A DNA stretch of 64,000 bases from Phanerochaete sordida (Eukaryota > Basidiomycota > Agaricomycetes > Polyporales > Phanerochaetaceae), in contig BPQB01000078.1 of assembly GCA_019973155.2 (NCBI GenBank), forward strand, positions 95,871 to 159,870. Direction: 5' to 3'. The notes under the pieces are model-generated. The model worked only from the letters and a program-made list of their open reading frames with translations. It was not told where the DNA came from and did no database searches. The position numbers and the translations under genes were made by a program. Positions 12,073 to 23,967 of the stretch are shown piece after piece. Every line of letters begins with the position of its first letter. The first letter of the stretch is position 1.

Positions 12073-13730
12073 CTATAAGCTGCGAAGTCTCCTCATCTCA
12101 ACCTCCTGAGCAACGCGCTGCGCGGCGACCTGCCACCCTCGCGCCTCTGCAATCAGCTCATCCTGATCGTCCATGTTCCACACCTCCTCGTCCCACGCGT
12201 GCTCGATGCGCGCTCTCGGGAACCACTGCGAGAGAAACTCGACGACGGCCGGCACAGCACCGGCGTCGATGCGCACCTCACGGAGGTCGAGCGTCCACAC
12301 CGCCGACACCTCGTATGCGCCCTCAAACGCAGGATCGGAGCCTGTCCATGCTGCGCTCACGTCTGCGAGCTCTACCTGCACGCGTTGCAGCGCGCTGCAC
12401 CGCGCGAGATGTGCCAGCTCTTCGAGCCGCGCCCGCGCGGTGCGCGGCATCCCCAGCGCCGTTTCGAGCGAGAGGCTCTGCAGGCGGGGCCAAGCGCGTG
12501 CCGCTAGCTCTAGGAGTGCGTATGTCTCGGATCCCGGTTCGCTGAATGGGGTCGAGAGCACCAGAGGGAAGTTGTACAAGCCGACGTCGGTGAGCCCGCG
12601 AAGAGCGAAGAGTGGTGCGAGCGTGGGTGCGTCCAGCCAGGTGCCGCCCCACGGGTCTGCGATGTCTGAGATATCGACGGCGATGGTGAGGTCTTGTAGC
12701 GCGTTCAGTGCGCCGAGCGTGTTGATGACCGGTATCAGAGCGGATGCAGGCGTTTGAAGCGTCGGGATAGACAAGGACAGGACGCGTAATGGCGCTTGCT
12801 CGAGTGCACGGAGGAACGACGCCCAGTACGCGGTTGACGATGACGGTGCGAAGGCGAGGGAGAGAGTCGATAGCGAACGGAATGCACCCAAACCCTGAAC
12901 GTGGGTAGTAGGTGCCATGGACAGGTACAGAGTCTCTAGGCTTTGGAGACGCGACAGATGTTCGAGTGCCGCGTCGGAGAAGAAGTGATGCGCGCCGCCC
13001 AGCCAATTCAGGCCTTCCATCGCGCAGACAGTCTCCGAGAACGCCGCGCGCAGCGCATCGTCTTCCGCCGCATGGCCCTCGGGCAGCGCCACCCTCAGGG
13101 ACATCAACTGAGGAACATTTGTCGGCACAAGAGGTAGCACCTGGCGGATATCATCCGCAGATAGGTTATGGAGGTGCAGTGATTCGACGAGAGGACACAG
13201 GAAAGCGTCGAGATGACATGGGACGCGCCACCCGCCGATCTCGAGATATTGCAAGCGCGGCAGGACAGGCTTGGGGGCGTGTGCACAGATGATATTGAGC
13301 GACGCGAGTGCCGCGGGAGTAAAGGCGTCGTCAGGGTCGTGGCTCATGCCTGCATAGGGTACCATGCTACGCACGCGCCTGGCGTGGTGCGCAAAGCGTA
13401 CCCACTCGTTTGTGAGAGGCGTCCGAGTGATAATCTGTGTACAGACTGATGTCAGACGAGGGTAGAAGGCCGACAACGGAATAGACTCACCGCACAGAAT
13501 GACGAGCCGTGCATGCGCTCGATAGCGTAGTCAGGGAGGCAGGCAATGAGCCTTCCGAAGCCGGACATGTTCGCCCAGAGCTCATCCATGGCGGGCTCGT
13601 AGAACACACGGGACGTGAGAGCGATGTTGACAAGAGCGGACTCAGCATTAGGGATGTACAAGTACATCAGCTGGCGAGCCCAGTGAACGATGTCGCGTAC
13701 AATCTCCTGGATGGCCAGACACTGGTGCAT
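12073..13730 (-). CDS. F-box protein, subfamily A
   Basis: Exons 13730-13491 and 13434-12073 (intron GTGAGT...ACAG, 56 nt, phase 0); 533 residues. Starts MHQCLAIQEIVRDIVHWA; the F-box exon ends with LTSRVFYEPAMDELW and LIACLPDYAI. Exon 2 opens with PLTNEWVRFAHHARRVR, then leucine-rich strands such as LETLYLSMA, LSTLSLAFA and LRVLSLSIP. The tail has AVVEFLSQWFPRARI, a divergent form of the family FLDRYFP motif. The likely role is a substrate adaptor of an SCF ubiquitin ligase. It lies tail-to-tail with the gene at 10073 and in the same orientation as the subfamily B gene upstream. Confidence 0.82.
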
Positions 13731-13950
13731 GTTAGAGTGGGACTCGAGCTAGAGATGCGCCTGAGCGACGAACTGTTGGCAGAAGGAGTGTGGGAAGATG
13801 TCATCAATCGGGATGCGCGCCGCGGGAGATAGCTCTTGCTGGCTGCTCGCAGACCAAAGTGCGGCGGCGACCTTCGTTGAGCACAAGGTTCACGAATATG
13901 CTGTGCTCCATACGAAATTCTACGACGTTTTATCAGTATACAGGAAGATA

Positions 13951-15466
13951 CTACTCATTCCAACAAGCAAGCGGTCCTTCGTCACGTACAAGCACGATCT
14001 GAAGAGCGCCCTGCGCGCGAAGCACCGGCAGCCGTCGCTCCAATCTCCTCCTGAGCAGCTTCTCAAGCAGCGCCTCCTCCTGACCCTCCTGCGGCGCCCA
14101 GAGAACACGCAGACGGAACGTCTGCAAGGCCGGCCACGCCAGCACATACGACTGGAGCGTCTCCCAGAAATCTGTTTCCCTCGCGCTGAGCCTAGCGGCG
14201 TAGCTCACGGTGAGCTCGATGGTGGTCGTCGCGGGCGGCGGGCGGGCGAGCGCGATGTAGACGCCCTCCGGGATCCCGCGGAAGAAGGGCTCGAGGTCTT
14301 CTGTGAGGACGAGGTTCGACAGCGTCAGGGTTTGCAGCGCGCGGCATTCCGCGAGATTCAGCTTGTAGCGTGGCTCATTGGGAGCTACGACTGCGCGCCA
14401 CGTCAGTGAGACTCAGCTGCGGCGGACGCATGGACGTACCCGGAGTTTCAGACATCAGCCGATTGAAGAGGGTGATGTTCAGAGACTGCAGGCGCGTGCC
14501 CAGTCCGGCCCGCATGAGGAGATATTCAAGAGCTGGGAAGTCGGTGAGAAAGTCTGAGGTACCGACGTTCACGTGGATAATGTTGTGTAGAGCATCGTTG
14601 GCCTGCAGTGACCCAGACGTCGGAATATATCCTTTGGTGTAGAGTCAGTCTCTGAAGTCGAATAGGAGTGGAATTGGACGTACGCCATAGATCCCCAATC
14701 CTATTCCCACAAGTGTCCTTCTTCGACCACTCGGTGAGGTGTAAATAGTGTAGAGTGAGCGTTTCGATGTGTGAAAACGTGCTGAGAAAGCGTAGTAGCT
14801 CGCGTAGATCGGCAGTCGTCCGCGACAGCGTGAGGGAGCGTAGGGATATGGGCGGGGCGGGAAATTCGTCAGCGAGGGACGGTAGGGCCATTTTCTTGAA
14901 AGCGTCTAGATAGGACGACCAATCCGCTGGCGGGAGATGAAGCCTTTCGAGCTTCAGGCTGTGAAGATAAGGGAAGCGGAGCACAATTTGGACAAGAGCT
15001 TGCGCTGTCACTGTCGAGGTCCTTTCGGGTGTGTCCCAGTCGCGAACATGACTCAGCGTAAGGTCTTCCACGAGAACGTTCAGCGGTGTTAGCGACCCTT
15101 GTGCGTACATCGATTCGTCCAGCAGTTCATGTAAGCTGTTCAGCTGCTGCGGCTTCATGCGAAGTCGGCGGAAGAGGTGGTAGCGGGACCGGGGAGCCCA
15201 TATGCGAGCGAGGCCGACGATAGCTTTGAGACTGCGTGAGTCGTCTTTGAGGAGGTCGACGACTGTGTTCACGATGTCAGGGACCAGTCTGGGTATCTGG
15301 TTGGTTTGAAGTCAGAATCATAGTCAGGCAATACCCATCTGCATCTGCAACTGTCACGTACCTCACGGCCGCTTCTGCTGTCAGCGCACAAATGGTCCAG
15401 TTGGACAGAGAGTGAAGGAGGTGTGACGGGGTCTGAGGCCCGCCAGAGAGCGTAGAGTGTCTGCAT
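13951..15466 (-). CDS. F-box/leucine-rich protein, subfamily B
   Basis: Exons 15466-15362, 15296-14684, 14631-14440 and 14390-13951; 449 residues. Introns are GTACGT...CCAG (65 nt), GTACGT...AAAG (52 nt) and GTACGT...GCAG (49 nt). The F-box part is REIPRLVPDIVNTVVDLLKDDSR, split by the first intron, then GLARIWAPRSRYHLFRRL. Leucine-rich strands follow (LHSLKLERL, LRSLTLSRT, IETLTLHYL, LQTLTLSNLVLTED). The end, LERRLPVLRAQGALQIVLVRDEGP, matches the C-terminus of the 8223 gene, which has only one intron. The start at 15466 is the ATG in frame with the first exon; an earlier exon is possible. Predicted SCF adaptor with unknown substrate. Confidence 0.78.
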
Positions 15467-16110
15467 GAGCTCAGAGACCGACGTGTCGTCCTATCTCGTC
15501 AGAGGGAAGGGTGGACGCGGCTTTGAGGGAGATCTTCACGAGTCATGAGGCTGTTCCAACACGTGGGCCTGCTGAATCGATGTTCCTCTGATCGCTGTTC
15601 GCAGAGGAGGCGAGGTCGCCTCGGAACGACTGTCGAGGCTGCAGCTGGCGCTCTGCAAAGCCAGCCATCTGTGATATCCACGTCGGTCTCAAAGCAAAGC
15701 AAGGTTGGCTTCGGAACTCGCTCGAACACATCGCTGTCCGTGTGCAAGCCCGTTCGTAAAAACGACCTCGCCGCGAGGGTTGCCAAAACGCCGCCTCTGG
15801 CAAGCAGAGGCCGCTGTTCCTAGTGCTGGCCAGAAAGATTCGGGATTTTCAGCAGACACGACATTCATACAAGCAATCCGTGACCTACACGCCTTCACAT
15901 TCGGGACCTTCGACGCCCAAGAGGACCTGGCGTCTAACGTCCGCAGGTCGCAACATGGGGAGCGGGAGGGCAGCGAGCGGCGGACGTTAGACGCCTGGCC
16001 GCCTGAGCAGCGCATCACGTGCGCATTCGCTCGCTCATTTTCGGGCCTCGGCCACGTCTTGGACGTCGTCTCCCTCGGCGACGACAATGACGGTCACAAC
16101 GGTATCGTAT
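15467..16110. other. Intergenic, no gene seen
   Basis: Sequence between the subfamily B gene and the transposable element. Overlapping short open frames exist on both strands without splice support. It should contain the promoter of the gene starting at 15466. Confidence 0.5.
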
Positions 16111-16139
16111 CCTCTGATTAGTGGTTGAGGGTCCGGTCC
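16111..16139. repeat. Left target duplication and terminal inverted repeat of hAT-like element
   Basis: Target duplication CCTCTGAT at 16111-16118, followed by a 21-bp terminal repeat beginning TAGTGGTTGAGG at 16119-16139. The terminal repeat is a perfect inverse of 17707-17727. Confidence 0.9.
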
Positions 16140-17727
16140 TTAGGACCGGCTGGGACCAGGATTAGGACCGAGACCGGACTGCGTAGGACCGCTGACGGTC
16201 CTGGTCCTGTGCCGGTCCTGTCCTGGTCCCAGTCCTCGGTCCTGGTAATCGTCAATATTTTCAGGACTGACATGGACCGGTCAGGACCGGTCAAGGACTG
16301 AGGTGCGTGTGTTCAACGATACCCTCGCGGAAAATGCTCCGCCACATTACCTAGGAGTTCGAGCGACTCCGGCGCATCTAATCAAACTCCAAGACCTTCG
16401 AAACGTAGGTAATCGATGCAATCTCTGTTCATATATATACATCATGAACACCGGAAGGCTTTCTCGCAGCCTATTAATCGGTAAGTGAAGCGCGTGTCAC
16501 GGGGAGGACGCGTCTGGCAAAATGTCAGCGTCGGGAGGGTGAGACAATATTTGTGCTCACTGAGTGTGTATAGGACAATCATGCTCGCCATGGCGAGCGC
16601 GAGCACCTCCAGTGTCCTGCCAACGAGGCGGAGAGGTATCCCGAGGGCCGCGGCCTCCTTGTCAGGGTACATAGCTACGTCGATCGCGCGCAAACTCTGC
16701 ACCATCTCTTGGTACATGCAGAGTCGAGCATGGGTGCGGCGGGATGCGCACAAATTAGTTGGTGTGTAGTATGATATGCGCCCGCAGGTAAAGTACGGGA
16801 GAGAACGCAGGCGGCGCGGGCTCGCGCATGTTCAGTTTGAAGGTCACGCTCAGCAGATGCAGTGTGTGGAGCAGCGATTACCAGATTTCGCCGACTTCGC
16901 CGAGGTGGAACTTGAAGATGTGCGCCTCGACCTTAACACCACCACTGATAGGCGAACGATTGCGGTGCCACGACACATCGTCGGGCTCGATGGCTCGCAG
17001 CACAGGCAGTGAGTAGAGTACCAGAGATGCGCGTATCACGCGGCGGATTACGCCGGATAATTGCGCTGCGATGTTGCCGTTCTAAAAAGGAGCACCGTGA
17101 AGAACTCGCAAGGTGTCGCGGATATGCGGCGAACGCAAGGAAGCCGAGGCCGCGTACTTGCTCCCGGGCCCCGCCCGCTCGCGTAAAGCTGCTGGTAATG
17201 TTCATGAATCAGCCAGAAAGTTAGATCTACGACTTTCCGTCTGGTAACACTTTACTGAGCGCAATAATACAGTTTGTACACTCTCCAGCATCTCTTCACA
17301 CAGCAATGCGGCCATGACGCCACCGCGCACACGATAGTACTCACTGGGGACTATTCGTGCGAAGCACCTCGCCGGGCACTCTGCAAGGCCCTCTGACCTC
17401 GTCGAATTTACAAAGCACATCGCGCGCATGCTTATAAAGGCTGTGTACACGCGGTCGTGGGCGTAACTACGCAGAACACAGTATACGATGACCTCGAGCT
17501 GCACGAGGAAGCTCTCCTTATGCGTACACAGGACCTAGACTGGCAACGGTCCTGCAGTGGTCCTGGACCGGTCAGGACCAGTCCAAGACTGGCTGTAGGA
17601 CCGGGTAGGACCAGGACCGGGTCCTAGTCCGGTCCTATGCAGCCAGTCCTGGTCCTAGTGGCGGTCCCGGTCCCGGTCCTCCCAATATCTGGGAAAAGAC
17701 CGGACCGGACCGGACCCTCAACCACTA
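16119..17727. mobile_element. hAT-like transposable element, probably non-autonomous
   Basis: A 1609-bp element bounded by perfect 21-bp terminal inverted repeats and flanked by an 8-bp direct repeat, CCTCTGAT. An 8-bp target duplication is characteristic of the hAT superfamily. Both ends (16119-16300 and 17540-17727) are packed with GGACC/GGTCC strings in both orientations, like the subterminal transposase-binding arrays of hAT elements. The middle (16310-17530) has no open frame long enough for a hAT transposase, and no RNase-H-like or hATC motif is recognisable. A minus-strand frame from about 16800 to 16445 reads like protein, with a hydrophobic stretch (LALAMASMIVLYTL), but I do not recognise it; it may be a captured gene fragment. 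Confidence 0.85.
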
Positions 17728-17735
17728 CCTCTGAT
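17707..17735. repeat. Right terminal inverted repeat and target duplication of hAT-like element
   Basis: The inverse copy of the 21-bp end lies at 17707-17727 and ends CCTCAACCACTA. It is followed by the second copy of CCTCTGAT at 17728-17735. Confidence 0.9.
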
Positions 17736-18248
17736 TAATGCTGATATCACGGTCTAAATTTGCGTCTTTGGAACGATTGCAGTGCCGTACAGCGGGTCGC
17801 GATTGGGTCTGGCGCACCCAACGTCCGTCTTCGAGCGTACAAGGATGTATACACCAGCATGTGCGAAGCCATTTCTCGCTGGAGCGCACCGTCCGCGCAG
17901 CGCGTCTCAAGGCTCGTGTACCCTGACCATGGTTATTCAATTTTCGTCACCATTGCCACCCTGTTCGCGCACAAAGCCATATGTTTGCAGGACATCCAGA
18001 CGCTGCGTGCAGTATAGTATTGCCAGAGAAAATTCATAAGACGATGAGAAAGCGCGACGCCGAACATTGCGTGAGCTCCAGCAGGCTCAACAGCTGCGAG
18101 AACGATGCAAAGGTCACATACGTTCGTATCCGAGCAAGTGCCACTGCGCTTGAAAGACCGCGCAGCGCAACCAGTCGCCACGCTCCTCCACGGCGGCACG
18201 GTTTGGCACGCCCCGAGAGACTCGACCCGCGGCGCAGGGAAGCCCTCG
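17736..18248. other. Intergenic, no gene seen
   Basis: Sequence between the hAT-like element and the stop codon of the next F-box gene. No supported gene. Confidence 0.5.
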
Positions 18249-19874
18249 TCACTTCCGGGCCACTCTGAGCTCCTTGACGAGCTCAAGCGTCTTCCCGCGC
18301 TCTGGCAGCTCGCCCACAAGGTCCGGGTCGCCATCGGTGCCGTACAAATGGACCAGGGGCGCGTTGGGAAAGTACCGGTCGAGAAACCGCGCGACCGCGG
18401 GCGCTGCTGCCGGCGCGACCTCCGCGTACTGCACATTCAGCTCCTGTGCGTCCGAGGGCGGCACGCTCGCGCCCGCGTCGTCCCACGTCCAGAGCGGCGG
18501 GACCGGCGCGAGGCTGGCAGCGAGTGTCGTGAGCTGGGGACAGCAACGCGCGAAGTGCACGAGGTCCGCGAGTGGGACGCCCAGGTGCCCGCGGCCCTCG
18601 GCCAGCACTTGGTCGTTGCAGAGGCAGAGGGTCGACAGTGACGGCCACGCCTTCGCCATTTTCTCTGCCAGCGGCGATGCAAAGGAGACTGGACAGTTGT
18701 AGAGGGTAACCTTGCGAAGCCCTCGAACTTGGAGAAGCGCATCGAGGGCTGTGCTGGTGAGGTAGTCACCACCCCATTCCATGTCTTCTGGACCGAGGGA
18801 GATTGTGCAGTCGCGCAAGGACGTGAACAGGCCGAGTGCTTCGAAAAAGGGAAGAAACTGGTTCGTAGAGGACAGCACCCCGGTTGGCAGTTCGGTGGAT
18901 GAGATATGTAGAGTGTGGAGGGGCGCGGATCGGAGCGAGCGGATGAAGCCAGCCCAGTCGACGGGAGAGGCATCGAACCCAAACAGGATGTGGAGTTCCG
19001 TGAGGCGCGCAAATTTGCCCATGTTCCTCGACTTGAATACGATATTCGAGCTCATGACGTACAGCATGAGCGTCTTGAGGTCCGGAATGTGCGAGAGGTG
19101 CGCCAAAGCGTCGGGTGATAAAGCATGAAATCCCCCGTCCAGGATGCGCAGCCGACCGAGGGTGGACACCGTTTTGGAGAGCTGCGCATATACACCCTCT
19201 ATTCCGGGGTTGGTCAGATGACAAATGTACCAGTCTTGGTGTAGCAGGAGATGAGAGAGGCTGCCCATGCCTTCGAGCTTCTGTAGAATCCCTTTGGTCT
19301 CCGCGCTGGGCCTCGCGTATTCCATGGAGACGGCATTTAGTGAATCGTGGAGAAATATCTCTGCAGACCGGGGAGCACCTGCGACCATGCGCACCACCAG
19401 CCGACGCAGTTGCGGCAGGACGGGGCGCGGGCCATTCTTGCGTATAGCCTCTAACCAGCTCGTCTCGCGTGCAACGTCGTGTGCGATACCGCGGACGCGG
19501 GTGATGGGAAACAACTTCACCTCACGGACGCGCCGAGCATGGTGCACGAATCGCGCCCATTCGTCGCCAACGGGAGGTCGCGTTATGGTCTGCAGGTCAT
19601 TCAGCTGTCATCGTAGCGCGAAGATTCCTGGGAAACGCACGAAATTGTACCCTGTGACCCCTTGCCGTGTCACCGTTCCTTCAGGAAGGCAAAATAGCAG
19701 CGGTCCTATGCCGTTGAAGAGATGCGCCCAGAGCTTGTCCATTGCGGGCTCGTAGAAGACGCGCGAGACGAGGGCGAGGTGGAAGAAGAAGGGACGGTCG
19801 CCGAGAGTATAACAATCTGGCAGATGCTGTACAATCTCGCGTACAAGTTCGGTAACGGTCCAGCAGCGATGCAT
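18249..19874 (-). CDS. F-box protein, subfamily A
   Basis: Exons 19874-19641 and 19589-18249 (intron GTGCGT...GCAG, 51 nt, phase 0); 524 residues. Starts MHRCWTVTELVREIVQHL, then LALVSRVFYEPAMDKLW and LLFCLPEG. Exon 2 opens TITRPPVGDEWARFVHHARRVR. The body has leucine-rich segments (LRRLVVRM, LSHLLLHQ, LRILDGGFHALSPDALAHLS, LKTLMLYV). The tail has VPPLWTWDDAG and AAPAVARFLDRYFPNAPL, a near-consensus copy of the family motif. It is one of the most typical intact members. Predicted SCF adaptor with unknown substrate. Confidence 0.84.
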
Positions 19875-20356
19875 GGAGCGCGGCGAGTGAGCTTGAAATG
19901 CAGCAGACGTTCTGAAGAAAATTCGTCTAGGACAATCGGCTCGGAAAAAGGGGCGCGTCGACGTACTCTTCCGAATTATCGCTCATGATGCACCGCTATG
20001 TGTTCGCCCGTGATTCAAAGATAGCCTGTGGTCCTGAATCTTGTAGCAAAGGACCGTAGTTTTGTGGTCAAGAGCAAGACAGGGAGCGCGCGAAGTCCGG
20101 GCACACTGCGCGACGCTACGTCACGTGAACACAAAAATGTTGCGCTGCGAAGGACGAGCCTTGGAAGATGCAAAGCGGATATCAAGGGAGATAGTATTCT
20201 AAGTTGAATATATATAAGGGAATGAGAGCAGCGTTGCGGAGACTGCAGGGTCGAGGTGGTTACTATCATCCACGGGTGAAGCAAAAGTCGCGCTCTCATC
20301 CGAGTCGGCTCGATATGAAATGGCCCTTCTCAGGCGTCGCAACCCAGCGATCGCCT
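19875..20356. other. Intergenic, no gene seen
   Basis: Lies between the F-box gene start at 19874 and the end of the membrane protein gene. A TATATATAAG string occurs on the plus strand near 20208-20218 with no supported gene downstream of it. Confidence 0.5.
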
Positions 20357-21778
20357 TCACTCAGCGGAATAGGTTGGAGGGGCGTCCAAATTGGTGGCCT
20401 CCTCAAAGGATTCTGTCCCTCCTTTCTCGCGGGCGATTGTGCCAGAGCAAGTCCCTGAGAATGCTTCGACACGCGATCCGGCGTCGGCGAAGCTAGAGTG
20501 CAAGCCAAGCAGCATTACGCTGCTTGAACTCGTGAGGGCGACACCCGCTATCGCGCGGTCGAGCATCTGGAAATTACTGGTGTAGGTCGAAGTGGGACGC
20601 GGGCTGACCAGGCTGAGGTGGAGCGAGTCCGTGCTCGCTGTCGTTGTGCTCGTGTCGGCGGTTTGGCTCGAGGGATAACGGTGCAGGAGACCTGCGGAAA
20701 GTCGTCAGGCAACTTTGAGTGTGAAGGAGCATGTTCGTGATACTTACTCGTCTGCGTGTACGGCGTGCTCGACTGCTCGATCCTCGCCTCGAGGCCCCGG
20801 GAGCGTCTCCGCTGGTACCACCATGCCATGCTAATTGCGGCCAGTAGGAAGACACAGAGCCCTAATACCGCCGGTAGAATGATTGCGAGGTTTTTAAGCG
20901 TCGAATTCGACTTATGAGGCCCCGCTGCGCTTGGACTCGCTTGGGAGGCCGCAATAGAACTCAAAGATGTGCTTGAAGGTTTGACCGATGGCGAAGCCTG
21001 CTGCCCGCCAAATGGTGCCGCTGATATTCCGCCTGCAGGTGGAGTTAGAGACAAGGAGGGTGATTGAGAGGAAATGAGAAAGGATTTGGAGGCATGGGCA
21101 GGAGCTGGGCTTGCAGAGAAAGCCGCGCTCGACGATGGTCCCGAGCGCAAACTTGACCCCAGTGACACAGCAGCTACCGCCGTCAGCGCCTCTCCTGGAA
21201 AGACAGACGACACCTGTGAAGACTGCAAGTTGCTGGACGGCGGCTCCGCATCCGCATTGCCAGCGGGCGCAAGCGCAGCGCCAGACGGGACGTACGTCAG
21301 GTAGTCGAAGCAGAAAGTCGACCACGGCTGTCCGACGTGCGAGGCCGGCGCTGTGACGAGCAGCGTGTGCGCGCCGTCTTCGAGGTTTGGCGACTGGAAG
21401 AAGAGCTGGCGCGTTAGGTACGCCGTGCCCCGCTGCGCCGTGAACGTCGTGGATTGCGCGTCGGCGTCCAGCGTGTAGGTCGAAACCGCAGTGTTGTTCG
21501 CTAGGATGCAGCCGAAGACCGAGACGGATGTACCTGGGATGCTCGTCAGGCTGACTGGGCTCTGCAGGGCAGGCGAGCACGTACCGGTGAAGATAAATTT
21601 AAACTCGGAATCCGGATGCGCTGAGTACGCGGTCGTCCTGTACATCGTTAGGGACTCCAGAAGGGATGGATCGATCTGCGACGTACGAGTTGTAGTCCGG
21701 AGTAGTTGTTGTATGATTATACCAGCTCGTTACATAGTTAATCTGGGGACTAGTATTGTCCACCACGACGGCCTGCAT
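20357..21778 (-). CDS. Single-pass membrane protein with PPxY tail, paralogue 1
   Basis: Exons 21778-21687, 21637-21585, 21533-20748 and 20691-20357; 421 residues. The start MQAVVVDNTSPQINYVTSWY matches the starts of the paralogues at 40564 and 42205. No signal peptide is visible, so export would rely on the membrane segment. The presumed outer domain has TTAYSAHPDSEFKF, GTSVSVFGCI, STYTLDAD, LTRQLFFQSPNL and WSTFCFDYLTYVP. A long Ser/Pro-rich linker follows, then one membrane helix (LAIILPAVLGLCVFLLAAIS) and a YQRRR stop-transfer. The cytoplasmic tail ends DAPPTYSAE, with a PPTY motif of the PPxY class. Exons 1 and 2 have identical lengths (92 and 53 nt) in all three paralogues. Likely a cell-surface or wall-associated protein; the ligand is unknown. 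Confidence 0.82.
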
Positions 21779-22520
21779 AGCTGCAGACGACTGGGTAAGA
21801 GGGTTACCAGAAGGGAATGTAGACATACTCACGATTCCATATACAATTATGCCCATTGTTCATCATTGAACATCTTAGGCTCGCTGTCAGCGGCGATTGC
21901 GCACAGGAGATCCGCGACACTGCCCACTCGCAGTCTCTTGATCCGCGTCGGACAATGGTGCGACGCAAGTGAGCCACTTCAAGCGTTCTACGACGTCTCT
22001 GTATGCGAGAAAACCGGGATCGGTGGAAAGAGGCCGCGCAATAGATGACAGATGTACATCGGATGTACAGCAATGGTGATCAGCTGCAGTCTGTCTCGAA
22101 GCAGCAGATGGCGCGACGCTGTACGTGCGTGACCGCGTTGACAGTTGGCCACCATCCGATGCATGTCGTCTTGGTGACGCGTAACTTTGGTGGCGCGAAC
22201 CGCCAGCATTTTCCAGAAGAGACGTCGCCGAGTGTTGAGCGAAGACAGTTCTGCGATCGCGAGAAGACAAGAGCACAGCGTCATCGCCGACGTGAGAGGC
22301 GGGTGGCAGTAGTGGCCGCCAAAAAGAATTCGGTGTAAGGAGCTTGCGGGCTAGCCTCGGGTCGTGGTCCAGCAGAGATGGGATGGTACTCCAGTGGGCG
22401 CCGGCGAACAAGTAATGAACGTGGCTGGATCCAGACAGGACGCCGCTATGACAAGGGAGGTAACAAATACCGCGTCGCAGATGGAGCAGACCGACTTCAT
22501 CGGCATGAGCTAGCCCGCAG
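21779..22520. other. Intergenic, no gene seen
   Basis: Upstream region of the membrane protein gene and downstream region of the F-box pseudogene. The open frames here lack recognisable protein features. Confidence 0.5.
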
Positions 22521-23967
22521 CTAGTTCACGTAGCCAACACTGCAATGCACGAGCTCATCCGCATTGACCTCACCCGACAGCCAGGCGTTGAGAGAATAGC
22601 GGTCGAGGAATGTGGCGACGGCCGGCGCAGCGGCGGGTTCGGTGTACGTTGTCTGCATCGACGACGGCACGTCCGGCGCTGGCTTGCCGGGCGCGTGCCA
22701 CCGCCACGCGTCGGACGCCGGCTCAAACTCCACGTCGACCTCGCGGAGCGCGGAGCAGCGCCGCGCAAGATACAGGAGGTCTGCGAGCAGCGGGAGGCAC
22801 TCGTGGTAGAGGTCCAGATGGGGCTGCATGACGAGGGTCTGCGGGCGCGGCCACGCCTCCGCCAGTTCCTCGAGGAGCGGCGATGCGTACGAGATCGGGT
22901 CCTGCTCGAGGGTGAAGCTGCGCATGTTGCACGCATGGTACAAGGGGCGCAGGACGATGTGGTCCAGGTATGCTTCGTTTCACAGGCCTTGCTCCGCCCC
23001 GGACGTTATCGTGGCTTCACAAGCGGAGAGGTGCGTGAACTGGCCGAGTGCTTCCAGGAAGGGGACTGATTTGGTCGAGGGGCACTCTTGCGGTGCCCAC
23101 ACGACTACCCAGATGCGTTCGAGCGGCGCGGAGTCCAGCGAGCGCAGGAATCGCGTCCATTCTGTGGGTATAATGCCAGGAGCAAACGCGAGTTTGAGCG
23201 ACGTGAGCGACGTGACTTTGTTGAGGTACGGCAGGTCCCAGATGCGCATGTTGAACTGGTGGACCAGAAGCGAGAGAGCGCGAAGTCGGGGCCGGTTAGA
23301 AAGGCAGGTGAGGGCTTCTCTCGTCAAGGGGTAGTACCAGCCATCGAGTGATTCCAGCACGTTCGGCGCGGTGGTCTGTGCTTTCCGTAGGAAGGACGCG
23401 AAGCCCTCTTCGTTCCCGATGCAGTAGATCGTGGCTGACTCCAGACGGGAGTGTAGGAAAATGATGTGCGCCAAGCGGAGAAACTTCTGTGTGAATTTCA
23501 GGTAGCACAGGCGGGGAAAGGCTGGATAAGGTAGGTGGGCGCGGGCTATATCTAGCGACGCGAAGTCGGTCGCGAACCGCGCCTCTCTGGGCATCCGATC
23601 TGGGGCTCTGCAAGAACACCGCGCGAACACGTCGCGCATGGTGCACCACGCGCGTCCACTCGTCGCCCGCGGCCGTGGGTATGATTCTCTGCAGAGCAGC
23701 AAATATCAGGATAGGGGGAAGAACATCGATGAAAACGCAAGCTTACATCACTGAACGGGAGCCCCGGGTCGCACTTGACGAAATCCTTGGGAAGAGAGGC
23801 CCAAGGTCGGACGGACGCTCCCATAGAAGGTCCATCGCGGGGTCGTAGAGTACCCGCGAGACGCATGCCAGGCCGACGAAGAATTTTCGGTCCACGGGGG
23901 CGAGGCTGTGCTGGAAGCAGTGCACAATCTCGCGCACGACCTCCTCCGTTGCCACGCAGCGGTTCCT
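22521..23967 (-). pseudogene. F-box protein pseudogene, subfamily A
   Basis: A broken relative of the intact gene at 33552-35130. The site of the start codon reads AGG (23967-23965) instead of ATG. Exon 1 has lost about eight bases after LGPLF, shifting the frame. The intron (23746-23689, 58 nt, GTAAGC...GCAG) is still perfect and has the same length as in the intact copy. Early in exon 2 another frame change falls after VRAVFLQ. About 28 codons are missing before LESLDGWYYPLT. A TGA at 22980-22982 stands where the relative has TGG. The rest (NMRSFTLEQDPISYASPLLEEL, FLDRYSLNAWL) is clearly the same family. It is probably not functional. Confidence 0.82.
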
